Of a DNA stretch of 64,000 nt, positions 55,348 through 63,482 are shown in pieces. Position numbers and translations under genes: made by a program. Within the stretch, counting starts at the first letter, position 1. Each line of letters starts with the position of its first letter. The notes under the pieces were generated by a model that saw nothing but the letters and a program-made list of their open reading frames with translations, was not told the DNA's origin and searched no databases. The DNA is from Thermopolyspora flexuosa (lineage in GTDB: Bacteria; Actinomycetota; Actinomycetes; Streptosporangiales; Streptosporangiaceae): positions 4,712,001 through 4,776,000 of the forward strand of contig NZ_VFPQ01000001.1 of the NCBI RefSeq assembly GCF_006716785.1. The letters run 5' to 3'.

Positions 55348-56322
55348 TCACGTCGTGGCCGTCCCCCCGCCGCGTCCGCCGTTCCGTCCCCTGGCGGGTC
55401 CGTTTCCGGGCCCGTTCGCGGGGCCGCTCGTCCGTGCCCGGCCCGCGGCCCGCCGTCCGGCGCCCCGCCCGTTCACGTCGTTCCTGCCCGGCGGGGCCAC
55501 GGTCAGCGCGCCCGCTCCGGCGTCGCCGTCCGGACCGGTGCCACCCACCTCACCGTACGGCGCGGCGGCGTTGATCGCCGCCTCGCCCTGCGCGGCCCGG
55601 GCGACCGCCTCGCCCGGCGGGGTGACCTCGGCGGCCACGCCGCGCGGCGCGGTGGCCCCGGCCTCGGCGCGTTCCGCCTTGCGCTGCTCGTGGAAGGCGA
55701 GGATCTGCAGCTCGATCGCGAGGTCGACCTTGCGGACCTCCACGCCCTCGGGCACCGAGAGCACCACGGGGGCGAAGTTGAGGATGCTGGTGACGCCCGC
55801 GTCGATCACCCGGTCGGCCACCTCCTGGGCGGCCTGGGCGGGTGTGGCGATGACCACGATCGACACGCCGCGCCGCTTGATCACGTTCTCCAGGTCGTCG
55901 ATGTGCTCGACGACGAGGCCGGCGATGCGTTCCCCCACCACCGCGGGGTCGGCGTCGACCAGGGCGGCCACCCGGAAGCCGCGGGAGACGAAGCCTCCGT
56001 AGTTCGCCAGCGCCCGGCCGAGGTTACCGACACCCACGATCGCGATCGCCCAGTCCTGGGTCAGGCCCAGCTCCCGGGAGATCTGGTAGATCAGGTACTG
56101 CACGTCGTAGCCGACGCCACGGGTGCCGTACGAGCCCAGGTGGGACAGGTCCTTGCGGAGTTTCGCGGAGTTGACCCCGGCGGCCACCGCGAGATCCTCC
56201 GAGCTGACCGTCGCCGTGCCCCGCTCCGCGAGGCCGTTGAGGGCGCGCAGGTACAGCGGCAGCCGGGCCACGGTCGCATCGGGGATGCCCCGATCGCGAG
56301 GTTGCGGGGTTCGGCGTGTCAC
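55348..56322 (-). CDS. rex: redox-sensing transcriptional repressor Rex, with a long C-terminal tail
   Basis: A 324-residue NADH/NAD+ sensor. The N-terminal winged helix is PDATVARLPLYLRALNGLAERGTATVSSEDLAVAAGVNSAKLRKDLSHLGSYGTRGVGYDV (residues 14-75). The Rossmann domain begins AIAIVGVGNLGRALANYGGF (about 92-111). The swapped C-terminal helix (EVRKVDLAIELQILAFHEQRK) ends near residue 220. The following 100 residues are Ala/Gly/Pro/Arg-rich and not part of the fold, so the protein is much longer than usual (about 210-255). The GTG start at 56322 has AGGAG upstream at a long distance. A Rex-type site at 56424 suggests autoregulation. Confidence 0.95.
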   Translation of the reverse strand: MTRRTPQPRDRGIPDATVARLPLYLRALNGLAERGTATVSSEDLAVAAGVNSAKLRKDLSHLGSYGTRGVGYDVQYLIYQISRELGLTQDWAIAIVGVGNLGRALANYGGFVSRGFRVAALVDADPAVVGERIAGLVVEHIDDLENVIKRRGVSIVVIATPAQAAQEVADRVIDAGVTSILNFAPVVLSVPEGVEVRKVDLAIELQILAFHEQRKAERAEAGATAPRGVAAEVTPPGEAVARAAQGEAAINAAAPYGEVGGTGPDGDAGAGALTVAPPGRNDVNGRGAGRRAAGRARTSGPANGPGNGPARGRNGGRGGGTATT

Positions 56323-56423
56323 GTGCCGGAGCTCCTGGGGGACGGGCGGCCGGTGCGCCGTCCGGCCGCACTCGCGGATGCGACGGTTGTCGAGGTGAAG
56401 GCGCAGACATCCAGGTTAGTCCC

Positions 56424-56443
56424 TTTGTGAAGGGACGCACAAA
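56424..56443. promoter_or_regulatory. candidate Rex operator upstream of rex (imperfect)
   Basis: TTTGTGAAGGGACGCACAAA keeps the outer six bases of each arm (TTTGTG/CACAAA) and the spacing of the perfect site at 35263, with two inner mismatches on one side. It lies about 100 bases upstream of the rex start and 140 bases from the divergent glutaredoxin-like gene, so it could affect both. Confidence 0.75.
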
Positions 56444-56584
56444 GTGACTGCGCCGGTCCTCACCGTCCACGCGGGTGTCTGTATTCCAGGGTCCCAGCCG
56501 GGGGTGCCGGTCCCGCGCCCGGCCCCGCCTCACGGCCGCCCGGCCGGTGCGCCCACCCCGGCGGCCCCGCCGTACGCTTGCGGT

Positions 56585-56833
56585 ATGGCTCCTAGCGATC
56601 ACCACATCACCCTGTACGGCAAGCCCGGATGCCACCTGTGCGACGAGGCCCGCGAGGTCATCGCGCGGGTGGCGGGCGAGCTCGGCGTGACCTGGGAGGA
56701 GCGCGACATCACCGCCGACGAGGAGGCCTACGCCAAGTACTGGGAGCTGATCCCGGTCACCCTGATCGACGGCGTGCAGCACGACTACTGGCGGGTGGAC
56801 GAGGCGCGGCTGCGCGCGGCGCTCGCCCGCTGA
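56585..56833 (+). CDS. glutaredoxin-like (DUF836) protein
   Basis: An 82-residue thioredoxin-fold protein. ITLYGKPGCHLCDEAREVI (residues 8-26) holds a C-x-x-C pair (C16, C19). IPVTLIDG is the cis-proline region. I chose the ATG at 56585, since the longer open frame upstream is Pro/Gly/Ala filler over the rex promoter. It is divergent from rex and may share its promoter region. The redox partner is unknown. Confidence 0.88.
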   Translation: MAPSDHHITLYGKPGCHLCDEAREVIARVAGELGVTWEERDITADEEAYAKYWELIPVTLIDGVQHDYWRVDEARLRAALAR

Positions 56834-56878
56834 GCCCGCCGTCCCCTGGACCGCCGGCCAGGCGGATGCGAGCAGGGC

Positions 56879-58477
56879 TCAGATGCGGAACGCGGTGGGC
56901 AGCGGGACCACCTTGGCGCTGTTCACGTTGAGCTCGATGACGTTGGCCGCGAGCACGTGGTTGACCCGCTCGCTGGCGAACCGCTCCATGTGCGGCTGCC
57001 GCTGGTGCTCCAGGTAGGCGTGCTCGTCCCGGTACAGCTCGTACACGATGCGCTGCAGCGGGGCGGACTTCACCGAGTGGCAGGCGAAGACCAGCGTGTC
57101 CGGCTCGTTGCGCTTGACCGCCTCGACGGTCTCGGCGGCGAGCCGGTCGAACGCCTCGCCCGCGCCGTCCACCAGCGTGAACACGGTGAGCAGGCCGTAG
57201 ATGCCGGGGGCGAGCCCGCCGTCGGGGGGCGTCTGCTGGGCGGCGAGATCGGCCGCGGCCTCCCGCGCCTTCAGGTCGGCCGGGGTGAACAGCGCGCCGG
57301 TCGCCGGCATGTCGTCGGGCGCCGGGCCGCCGCCGTGCCGCGGGCCCTGCGGCGCGGCGTGGCGGGCGCCGTTGGGCCCGACCGGCGGCATCACCCCGCC
57401 GGTGGAGGGGCCGGAGAACGGCCCCGCGGCCATGCGGGCGGCGTAGTCGACCTCACCGGACTCCCCCGCCCGGTACTCCGCGACCAGGTCGCCGAGGCCC
57501 GAGCGGCGCGGCGGCGCGCCGGGACCGCCGAAGGCTCCGGCGGGCGCGGGGGCCGGTCCCGCACCGGGCGGACGGCCCGGCGGAACCCCCGGGCCCGCGA
57601 CCGGCCGTCCGGGCGGCTGCGGCCCGCGCGGCCCCTGCGGTCCCTGCGGCCCTCGCGGACCGTGCGGCCCGCCGGGCTCGGGCGCCCGCGGCCCGGGGCC
57701 GCCGTGTTCGAACGCCGCCCGCACGTGCTCGTCCTGTCGTCCGCGCCGCGGGTCGGACTCCACCGCCCACTCCTCTCCGTCGACCTCGTCCTCCTCCTCG
57801 TCCTCGTACGGCGCGAGCGGCCGGGCCATGACGTACCAGATCCCCCCGACCGCCGCGGTGAACACGAGGGCGGCGGCGATGCCGGGCACCGCGAACCGCA
57901 TCGACGCCTCCACGCCGATGCCCGCGGGCACGAGCACCACCAGCGCGTGCATGTTGTCGGCGTCGAGGTCGTCGCCCTTGCGCCAGCGCAGCAGCGAGAC
58001 GATCAGCGCGATCAGCAGGACGAGCAGGACGAGGCCGTGCGTCCCCATGATCAGGTACGTGGGGATGACGTCCCAGTGGTCCTCGCCGACGGGCAGCCGC
58101 TTGCCGAACCTGTCGAAGCCGGTGATCGGGTCGGCGATGAGGATCACCGTCACGACGATCGTGAACGCGGTGCCGAACAGCCAGGCGAGGAACCGGGTGG
58201 GCGTCTTGAGCGCGAGCAGCTGGATCACCCCGATGGCGAGCCAGAACGGGGCGAGCGCCGCGCCCGCCAGCTGGTAGATCCGGAAGGTCACCTCGCCGAA
58301 CCCGACCACGTGCCCCGTGGCGATCGCGCCGAGCGAGACGCCCAGCGCCGCCGTCGCCACCGCCCATGCGATGGGCCAGCCCTGGCGGTCGTCCCGGATG
58401 CGGCCGACGAGGACGACGATCGTGATGACCGCGAGCAGGGCGCCCGCGAACGCGGTGACAGCGACGAGTACTTCCAT
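56879..58477 (-). CDS. seven-helix membrane protein fused to an ABM (monooxygenase-like) domain
   Basis: 532 residues from the ATG at 58477 (MEVLVAVTAFAGALLAVITIVVLVG); the open frame above it is not coding-like. About seven membrane helices span residues 3-225. An acidic stretch (APYEDEEEDEVDGEEW) follows, then about 200 residues of Pro/Gly/Arg-rich linker with collagen-like GPRGPQGPQGPRGPQ triplets. The last 95 residues (LLTVFTLVDGAGEAFDRLAAETVEAVKRNEPDTLVFACHSVKSAPLQRIVYELYRDEHAYLEHQRQPHMERFA) form an ABM/YgiN-like domain, usually a small quinol or polyketide monooxygenase or a degradation enzyme. The topology suggests a membrane-tethered cytoplasmic ABM domain. It is divergent from bldN and convergent with the glutaredoxin-like gene. 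Confidence 0.75.
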   Translation of the reverse strand: MEVLVAVTAFAGALLAVITIVVLVGRIRDDRQGWPIAWAVATAALGVSLGAIATGHVVGFGEVTFRIYQLAGAALAPFWLAIGVIQLLALKTPTRFLAWLFGTAFTIVVTVILIADPITGFDRFGKRLPVGEDHWDVIPTYLIMGTHGLVLLVLLIALIVSLLRWRKGDDLDADNMHALVVLVPAGIGVEASMRFAVPGIAAALVFTAAVGGIWYVMARPLAPYEDEEEDEVDGEEWAVESDPRRGRQDEHVRAAFEHGGPGPRAPEPGGPHGPRGPQGPQGPRGPQPPGRPVAGPGVPPGRPPGAGPAPAPAGAFGGPGAPPRRSGLGDLVAEYRAGESGEVDYAARMAAGPFSGPSTGGVMPPVGPNGARHAAPQGPRHGGGPAPDDMPATGALFTPADLKAREAAADLAAQQTPPDGGLAPGIYGLLTVFTLVDGAGEAFDRLAAETVEAVKRNEPDTLVFACHSVKSAPLQRIVYELYRDEHAYLEHQRQPHMERFASERVNHVLAANVIELNVNSAKVVPLPTAFRI

Positions 58478-58734
58478 GGTGTGACCAATGCTGCCGGAGC
58501 CTGCCGTCGAACCGGTAGCCGGTCCCGAGACTCTAACGTCCAGGGCGGCACCGGCCGGGCCCCGTCCCGCCGCCCCCGTCCGGTCCGCGCGCCCGCCGCA
58601 CGGGCCGGAACCGAACACGGTTCCACCGGATAAGAGATACGAAAAGGGTAGGCAACCACCAACTTGGATTGTGTTATTTCGCGAAGATTCTTAGAGTAAG
58701 CCCACGCCGTTTCCCCTTCCCCCCGGGATACCGG

Positions 58735-59391
58735 ATGTCGAACACATGGCCGTTCGCCGGGTTGGCACCTCCCGTGGACGGAGTGGCCAAACCCATCCGC
58801 GACGGCGACAAGGCCGTACGCGAACACGCCACACCCGAGATCAGCAGACTTCGCATACTCGTCCTGCGCGCGAAGATGGGCGACGCGGAGGCCTTCGGCA
58901 CGCTCTATGACCGATACCTCGACCTGGTGTATCGCTACATCTACTTCCGGGTCGGTTCACACGCGCTCGCCGAAGACCTCACCAGTGAAACGTTCTTACG
59001 CGCACTCCGCGGTATCGGCGACTTCACCTGGCAGGGCCGTGACTTCGGCGCCTGGCTCGTCACGATCGCCCGCAACCTCGTGGCCGACCACTTCAAATCC
59101 GGCCGTCACCGGCTGGAGGTGTCCACCGCCGAGGTGCTCGACACCCCGCTCGACGGCCCGCACATCCCCGAGAACGCCGTGGTCCGCAACATGATCAACG
59201 AGCGGGTGCTGCGCGCCGTCCGGGAGCTCGGCCCCGAGCAGCAGGAGTGCATCGTGCTGCGGTTCCTGCACGGCATGAGCCTCGCCGAGACCGCGCTCAT
59301 CATGGGGAAGAACAGCGGGGCGATCAAGGCGCTGCAGTTCCGCGCGATCCGCGCCCTCGGCCGGGCGCTCGCCACGGACCTGCGGCCGTGA
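58735..59391 (+). CDS. bldN: BldN-type ECF sigma factor; contains an in-frame TTA codon
   Basis: A 218-residue developmental sigma factor. Region 2 (LVLRAKMGDAEAFGTLYDRYLDLVYRYIYFRVGSHALAEDLTSETFLRALRGIGDFTW) and region 4 (RAVRELGPEQQECIVLRFLHGMSLAETALIMGKNSGAIKALQFRAIRAL) are complete. About 40 residues precede region 2, shorter than the processed N-terminal extension of Streptomyces BldN. An in-frame TTG at 58669 would lengthen it to about 60. Codon 88 (58996-58998, within SETFLRAL) is TTA. In Streptomyces TTA is read only by the bldA tRNA, so translation would depend on it. The anti-sigma gene follows. Target promoters are unknown here. Confidence 0.9.
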   Translation: MSNTWPFAGLAPPVDGVAKPIRDGDKAVREHATPEISRLRILVLRAKMGDAEAFGTLYDRYLDLVYRYIYFRVGSHALAEDLTSETFLRALRGIGDFTWQGRDFGAWLVTIARNLVADHFKSGRHRLEVSTAEVLDTPLDGPHIPENAVVRNMINERVLRAVRELGPEQQECIVLRFLHGMSLAETALIMGKNSGAIKALQFRAIRALGRALATDLRP

Positions 59392-59483
59392 ATCCGCGCT
59401 CATCGCACCGCGGCACGTAACCCCGCGGTGCCGCCCGTCGTTGGGTGTTGTGCGAGAGATCACCCAGGGGGGCAGGAGCGCTC

Positions 59484-60377
59484 ATGGACGACAGGCGGTC
59501 CCGGCGATGCGCGTCGGGCGGATGCGCCGGCGCGCGGCACGCCCGCCGTACCGGCCGGCACGACGACCCGGCCGAGCCCCGGCACGGCGCCCCGCACGAG
59601 CCTCCCCGCGAGCGCGCCCGGGACGCGGCCCACGACCGGGGTCACGACCGCCTGCACCGGCCGCGGCGTACCGCGGCGCGCCGCCGCTCGGCCCGCGAGC
59701 GGATGCCGGAGGAGGCCGAGGAGGTCATCGCCCGCCTCGCCGAGCTGCGCGACGCGCTCGGCGGGCCGCGTCCGGAGTTCCGCGCCCGGCTGCGCGAGAC
59801 CCTGCTCAGCGCGCACGAGGAGCTGCGCCGGTCCGCGCCCGAGGGCTCAGGCGGCCCCGCCGCGGACCGGGCCGCGGCGGCCCTCGCCGTACCGCCGCCC
59901 GCGTTCCGGCCGTCGCTGCGGGTACGGCTGCGCTCGGCGGCGCTCGCCCTCGCCCTGCTCGCCGCGCTGCTCGGCATGAGCTGGGGCGTGCAGCACGCGG
60001 TGCCCGGCGACACGCTGTACCCGATCAAGCGCGCCACCGAGTCCGCGCTCATCCGGCTGAGCGTGGACGAGACCGCCCGCGCCGAGCGCGAGCTCGACAC
60101 CGCGCACAACCGCGCCACCGAGGTCGCCGTGCTCGCCGCCGATCCGGCGCGGAAAAAGCTGCTGGAGAAGACGATCGACGATATGGCGTCGACGACGCGG
60201 TCGGCGATCCGCACGCTCACCCGGGCGAAAGGCGGCGCCCGCGACCACGGAAAACTGCGGCGTTTCGCCGCGGAACAACGGAACGTGGTCGAACCGTTGA
60301 TCCCCGCGCTCAACGGAAGCAGTAAGGAAAAAGCCAGCGCCTACCTGCACCTTATCGAGGGATTCGAGGACCCCTGA
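59484..60377 (+). CDS. rsbN: RsbN-like membrane anti-sigma factor (DUF5667)
   Basis: A 297-residue single-pass membrane protein directly downstream of the BldN-type gene. An Arg/His-rich N terminus and a helical cytoplasmic part ([36 protein letters not shown]) would bind the sigma factor. A membrane helix lies at about 152-170 ([17 protein letters not shown]). The extracytoplasmic part starts [22 protein letters not shown], the DUF5667 signature, and continues with helices to the end. The ATG has GGAG five bases upstream; the frame is open further up. It should hold BldN inactive until development. Bases 60160-60370 are AT-richer. Confidence 0.85.
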   Translation: MDDRRSRRCASGGCAGARHARRTGRHDDPAEPRHGAPHEPPRERARDAAHDRGHDRLHRPRRTAARRRSARERMPEEAEEVIARLAELRDALGGPRPEFRARLRETLLSAHEELRRSAPEGSGGPAADRAAAALAVPPPAFRPSLRVRLRSAALALALLAALLGMSWGVQHAVPGDTLYPIKRATESALIRLSVDETARAERELDTAHNRATEVAVLAADPARKKLLEKTIDDMASTTRSAIRTLTRAKGGARDHGKLRRFAAEQRNVVEPLIPALNGSSKEKASAYLHLIEGFEDP

Positions 60378-60465
60378 CGGTAACCGCGGCCATACGCCCG
60401 GCGATAAGCGCCGCGCCGCTCGCCGTGCGGTTTTCCGTCACCTGCGGCCGTTAAGCTGGATTGTC

Positions 60466-61332
60466 ATGAGACGGCTATGGAGACGACGGGAACGTGCCGA
60501 GCTGGCGGGTGAGGCGGCCGCGGCCGCCGCCCGGCCGGTGCCGAGCACCGACCCGGATCCCACTGCCGCGGCGTTCTTCGACGTGGACAACACGATGATG
60601 CGGGGCGCCTCCATCTACTACTTCGCCCGGGGGCTCGCCGCGCGCGGCCTGTTCACGACGAAGGACCTGTTGATGTTCGCGCTCGGCCAGGCGATCTTCC
60701 GGATCCGGGGCAACGAGAACCCCGACCACATCGCCAAGGCGAAGGAGACCGCGCTCGCCTTCGTCGCCGGGCTCAAGGTCGAGGACGTGGTACGGCTCGG
60801 CGAGGAGATCTACGACGAGGAGATGGCCGACCGGATCTGGCCGGGCACCCGTCAGCTCGCCCAGAACCACCTCGACGCCGGCGAGCGGGTCTGGCTCGTC
60901 ACGGCGACGCCGATCGAGCTCGCCCAGGTGATCGCCCGGCGGCTCGGCCTCACCGGCGCGCTCGGCACGGTGGCCGAGACCAGGGACGGCGTCTACACCG
61001 GCCGTCTCGTCGGTGACCTGCTGCACGGCCCGGCGAAGGCCGAGGCGGTGCGCGCGCTCGCCCGCCGCGAGGGCCTCAACCTCGCGCACTGCTCCGCCTA
61101 CAGCGACTCGGCGAACGACCTGCCGATGCTGCGGCTGGTCGGCAACCCGGTGGCGATCAACCCGGACGCCGAGCTGCGCGAGGAGGCGAAGGCGAACGGC
61201 TGGGTGATCAAGGACTGGCGGTCCGGCCGCAAGGCCACGATGATCGGGCTGCCCATCGCGGCCGGCGCGGGGGCGCTCGCCGGCGGCATCGCCGCGGGCA
61301 TCGCGCTGCGGCGCCACTACCGGCAGGCCTGA
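60466..61332 (+). CDS. HAD-superfamily IB phosphatase (SerB-like) with C-terminal membrane anchor
   Basis: A 288-residue protein. [21 protein letters not shown] (from about residue 37) contains the nucleophile/acid pair [23 protein letters not shown] is motif II and [17 protein letters not shown] the acidic motif IV. A hydrophobic C-terminal helix ([25 protein letters not shown]) suggests membrane attachment. Related actinomycete proteins sit beside phospholipid acyltransferases, and one lies two genes away here, so a lipid phosphate is a plausible substrate. This is inferred. Confidence 0.88.
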   Translation: MRRLWRRRERAELAGEAAAAAARPVPSTDPDPTAAAFFDVDNTMMRGASIYYFARGLAARGLFTTKDLLMFALGQAIFRIRGNENPDHIAKAKETALAFVAGLKVEDVVRLGEEIYDEEMADRIWPGTRQLAQNHLDAGERVWLVTATPIELAQVIARRLGLTGALGTVAETRDGVYTGRLVGDLLHGPAKAEAVRALARREGLNLAHCSAYSDSANDLPMLRLVGNPVAINPDAELREEAKANGWVIKDWRSGRKATMIGLPIAAGAGALAGGIAAGIALRRHYRQA

Positions 61333-61408
61333 CCTTTCCCCGTCGTGTTCACCACCGTCTCATCGCACCCCGCCCTCTGCCGCGGTGCCGTACGGCCCGG
61401 CCCGCCGG

Positions 61409-62575
61409 TCAGCGTCCGGCGCGGGCCCGGCAGCCGAGCAGGAAGCCGCGCAGCTCCCGGTTCACCACGTCGGGACGTTCCAGGGCGATCAGGTGCCCGG
61501 CACCCGCCACCACCGACAGCACCGCGTCCGGCAGCAGGTCGGCGATCCGCCGCCCGTGCACCGGCGGGGTGACCCGGTCGGCGGACCCCACCATGATCAG
61601 CGTCTCCACCCGGCGCAGCGCGGCGAGCGGCGCGGGGTCCTCGCGCAGCAGCAGGTCGTGGAAGTACCCGGGCAGCGCCGCCGGCGGCGCCGCCGCGACG
61701 CGTTCCCCGACCCACCGGATGTGGTCGCGCGTCGCCCGCGCCCGCGACTCGGCGCACCGCGCGTCCGCGCCGGGACGCTGCTCGAACCGCCGGTCAAGAC
61801 GAGAACGCGGCACGCCGCGCGAGGCGGGTGCCGCGACGTGGGTCTGCGGGAGCGGGCACGGTGTCATCGGCAGGCCGCCCGAGGCCGTGGCCGCTGACGC
61901 GGTCCGTGACACGACATGCCCGGCATGGCCGTACCTGCCCGGGCCGGGCCTGCTGCGCGGGAACGGGATCACCGGGGCGAGCCGCACCGGTCCCTCCGCC
62001 GGTTCCGGCCCGGGCGGGCCGGAGGCGACCGGCCATCGCCGGTCCGGCGGGGTGTCGGACACGAGGCGGCCGCAGGACGGGCCGAGCAGGGCGGCGCCGA
62101 CCACGCGGCCGCCGAACAGGTCGCCGTGCCGGGCGGCGAGGGAGAGGATCGCGACCGCGCCCATCGCGTGCCCGGCGAGCACCACCGGCACGTCCGGCGG
62201 CACGGTGCGCTCGAGCACCGCGGCGAGGTCGTCGCCGAGCCGGTCCACGGTGAGCGAGCCGCCCGGCGCGGAGCCGCCGTGGCCGCGGTGGTCGTAGCGG
62301 ACGAGGGTGGCCGTGCCCGCGAGCGCCCGGCGCTGGAACCGCCACGCCCGGCGGTCGAGCAGCCAGCCGTGGGCGAACACGACGGCGAGCCGCGATCCGG
62401 GGCACTCGTCGACGTCCGCGGCGAGCCGTACCCCGTCGTCGGCGGTCACGGTGACGGGCCTGCCGCACCGGTCACGCGGCGCCCGGCGGGCGGCGATCCC
62501 GATCTCGGCGCCGGTCAGCAGGCCGGCCAGAGCGATCCTGCGCCCGGAACGGCGCGCGCTCCTGGATGCCTCCAC
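61409..62575 (-). CDS. alpha/beta hydrolase-fold protein with the nucleophile serine replaced by alanine
   Basis: A 388-residue protein. The N-terminal helix is followed by the typical strand and oxyanion region AVVFAHGWLLDRRAWRFQRRAL, YDHRGHGGS, and the nucleophile elbow VVLAGHAMGAVAIL. In place of GHSMG, codon 137 (62165-62167) is GCG, alanine. The lid region (about residues 185-275) is Pro/Arg/Gly-rich and unlike the ordered lids of the family. The later acid and histidine strands (LIMVGSADRVTPPVHGR, VVAGAGHLIALERPDVV) are intact. It is therefore a likely non-catalytic or decaying member. Confidence 0.8.
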   Translation of the reverse strand: MEASRSARRSGRRIALAGLLTGAEIGIAARRAPRDRCGRPVTVTADDGVRLAADVDECPGSRLAVVFAHGWLLDRRAWRFQRRALAGTATLVRYDHRGHGGSAPGGSLTVDRLGDDLAAVLERTVPPDVPVVLAGHAMGAVAILSLAARHGDLFGGRVVGAALLGPSCGRLVSDTPPDRRWPVASGPPGPEPAEGPVRLAPVIPFPRSRPGPGRYGHAGHVVSRTASAATASGGLPMTPCPLPQTHVAAPASRGVPRSRLDRRFEQRPGADARCAESRARATRDHIRWVGERVAAAPPAALPGYFHDLLLREDPAPLAALRRVETLIMVGSADRVTPPVHGRRIADLLPDAVLSVVAGAGHLIALERPDVVNRELRGFLLGCRARAGR

Positions 62576-62636
62576 GCCGCCTGACCATAGCGTCGGGAAA
62601 GCTTCACCGTTCGCGAAATAACCGGAAAAGATGGGG

Positions 62637-63482
62637 TCACAGGAACGGGGGGAACGCGTGCCCCCGGCGCAGCCGCAGCGCGTTGAGCCGGTGCTGGATG
62701 ATCTCCCGCACCTGGTCGGTGAGGTTGAACACCAGCATCGGGTCGTCGGCCTCCTCCGGATCGAACTCGTCGGTGCGCACCGGCTCGCCGAACTCGATCA
62801 TCCACTTCGACGGCAGCGGGATGAGGCCGAACGGCCCGAGCCACGGGAAGAACGGGGTGATCGGCAGGTACGGCAGGCCGAGCAGCCGGGCGAGCGGCCG
62901 CAGGTCGCCGATCTTGGGGTAGATCTCCTCGGCCCCCACGATCGCGCACGGGATGATCGGCACCCCGGCGCGGATCGCCGAGGCGACGAAGCCGCCCCGG
63001 CCGAACCGCTGCAGCCGGTAGCGCTCGGAGAACGGCTTGCCCACGCCCTTGAAGCCCTCGGGGAACACCCCGACGAGCTCGCCCTTGCGCAGCAGCCGGT
63101 CGGCGTCCTCCGGGCAGGCGAGGGTGTGGCCGCTCTTGCGGGACAGGTGCCCGAGCACCGGAAGCTGGTAGACCAGGTGCGCGCCGAGCAGCCGGATCGG
63201 GCGGTGCGCGGGGTGGTCGTCGTGCAGCGCCACCTGGAGCATGAGCGCGTCGACCGGCAGCGTGCCGGAGTGGTTCGCGACCACGAGCGCGCCCGACTCG
63301 TCCGGAACGTTCTCCAGGCCGAGCGTCTCCACCCGGAACCAGTGCCGGTACAGCGGGCGGAGCAGCTCCAGAATGACCTTGTCGTTGAACTCCGGGTCGA
63401 ACCCGAACTCGTCGACCTCGTACTCGCCCGCGAGGCGCCGCCGCAGGAACGCGAGCGCCTCGGCGACGTCGATGCCGATCAT
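62637..63482 (-). CDS. lysophospholipid acyltransferase (PlsC-like)
   Basis: A 281-residue enzyme of the 1-acylglycerol-3-phosphate acyltransferase type. ALVVANHSGTLPVDALMLQVAL carries the catalytic histidine with the acid seven residues later, a wider spacing than the classical H-x4-D and typical of this actinomycete branch. ELVGVFPEGFKGVGKPFSERYRLQRFGRGGFVASAIRAGVPIIPCAIVGAEE is the substrate-binding block. It overlaps the epimerase gene by four bases, so they form one operon. The acceptor is uncertain. Confidence 0.88.
   Translation of the reverse strand: MIGIDVAEALAFLRRRLAGEYEVDEFGFDPEFNDKVILELLRPLYRHWFRVETLGLENVPDESGALVVANHSGTLPVDALMLQVALHDDHPAHRPIRLLGAHLVYQLPVLGHLSRKSGHTLACPEDADRLLRKGELVGVFPEGFKGVGKPFSERYRLQRFGRGGFVASAIRAGVPIIPCAIVGAEEIYPKIGDLRPLARLLGLPYLPITPFFPWLGPFGLIPLPSKWMIEFGEPVRTDEFDPEEADDPMLVFNLTDQVREIIQHRLNALRLRRGHAFPPFL

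Noticed and set aside
50294-56002. A 1902-codon open frame on the plus strand
   Set aside because: It runs antisense to hemB, hemD, hemC, hemA and rex, which all carry full motifs. Its composition is Arg/Gly/His/Asp-rich. Very high GC keeps antisense frames open.
60384-60436. Terminator between rsbN and the HAD gene (AACCGC...GCGGTT)
   Set aside because: The stem is only six bases and the loop is about 40 bases, too weak to call.
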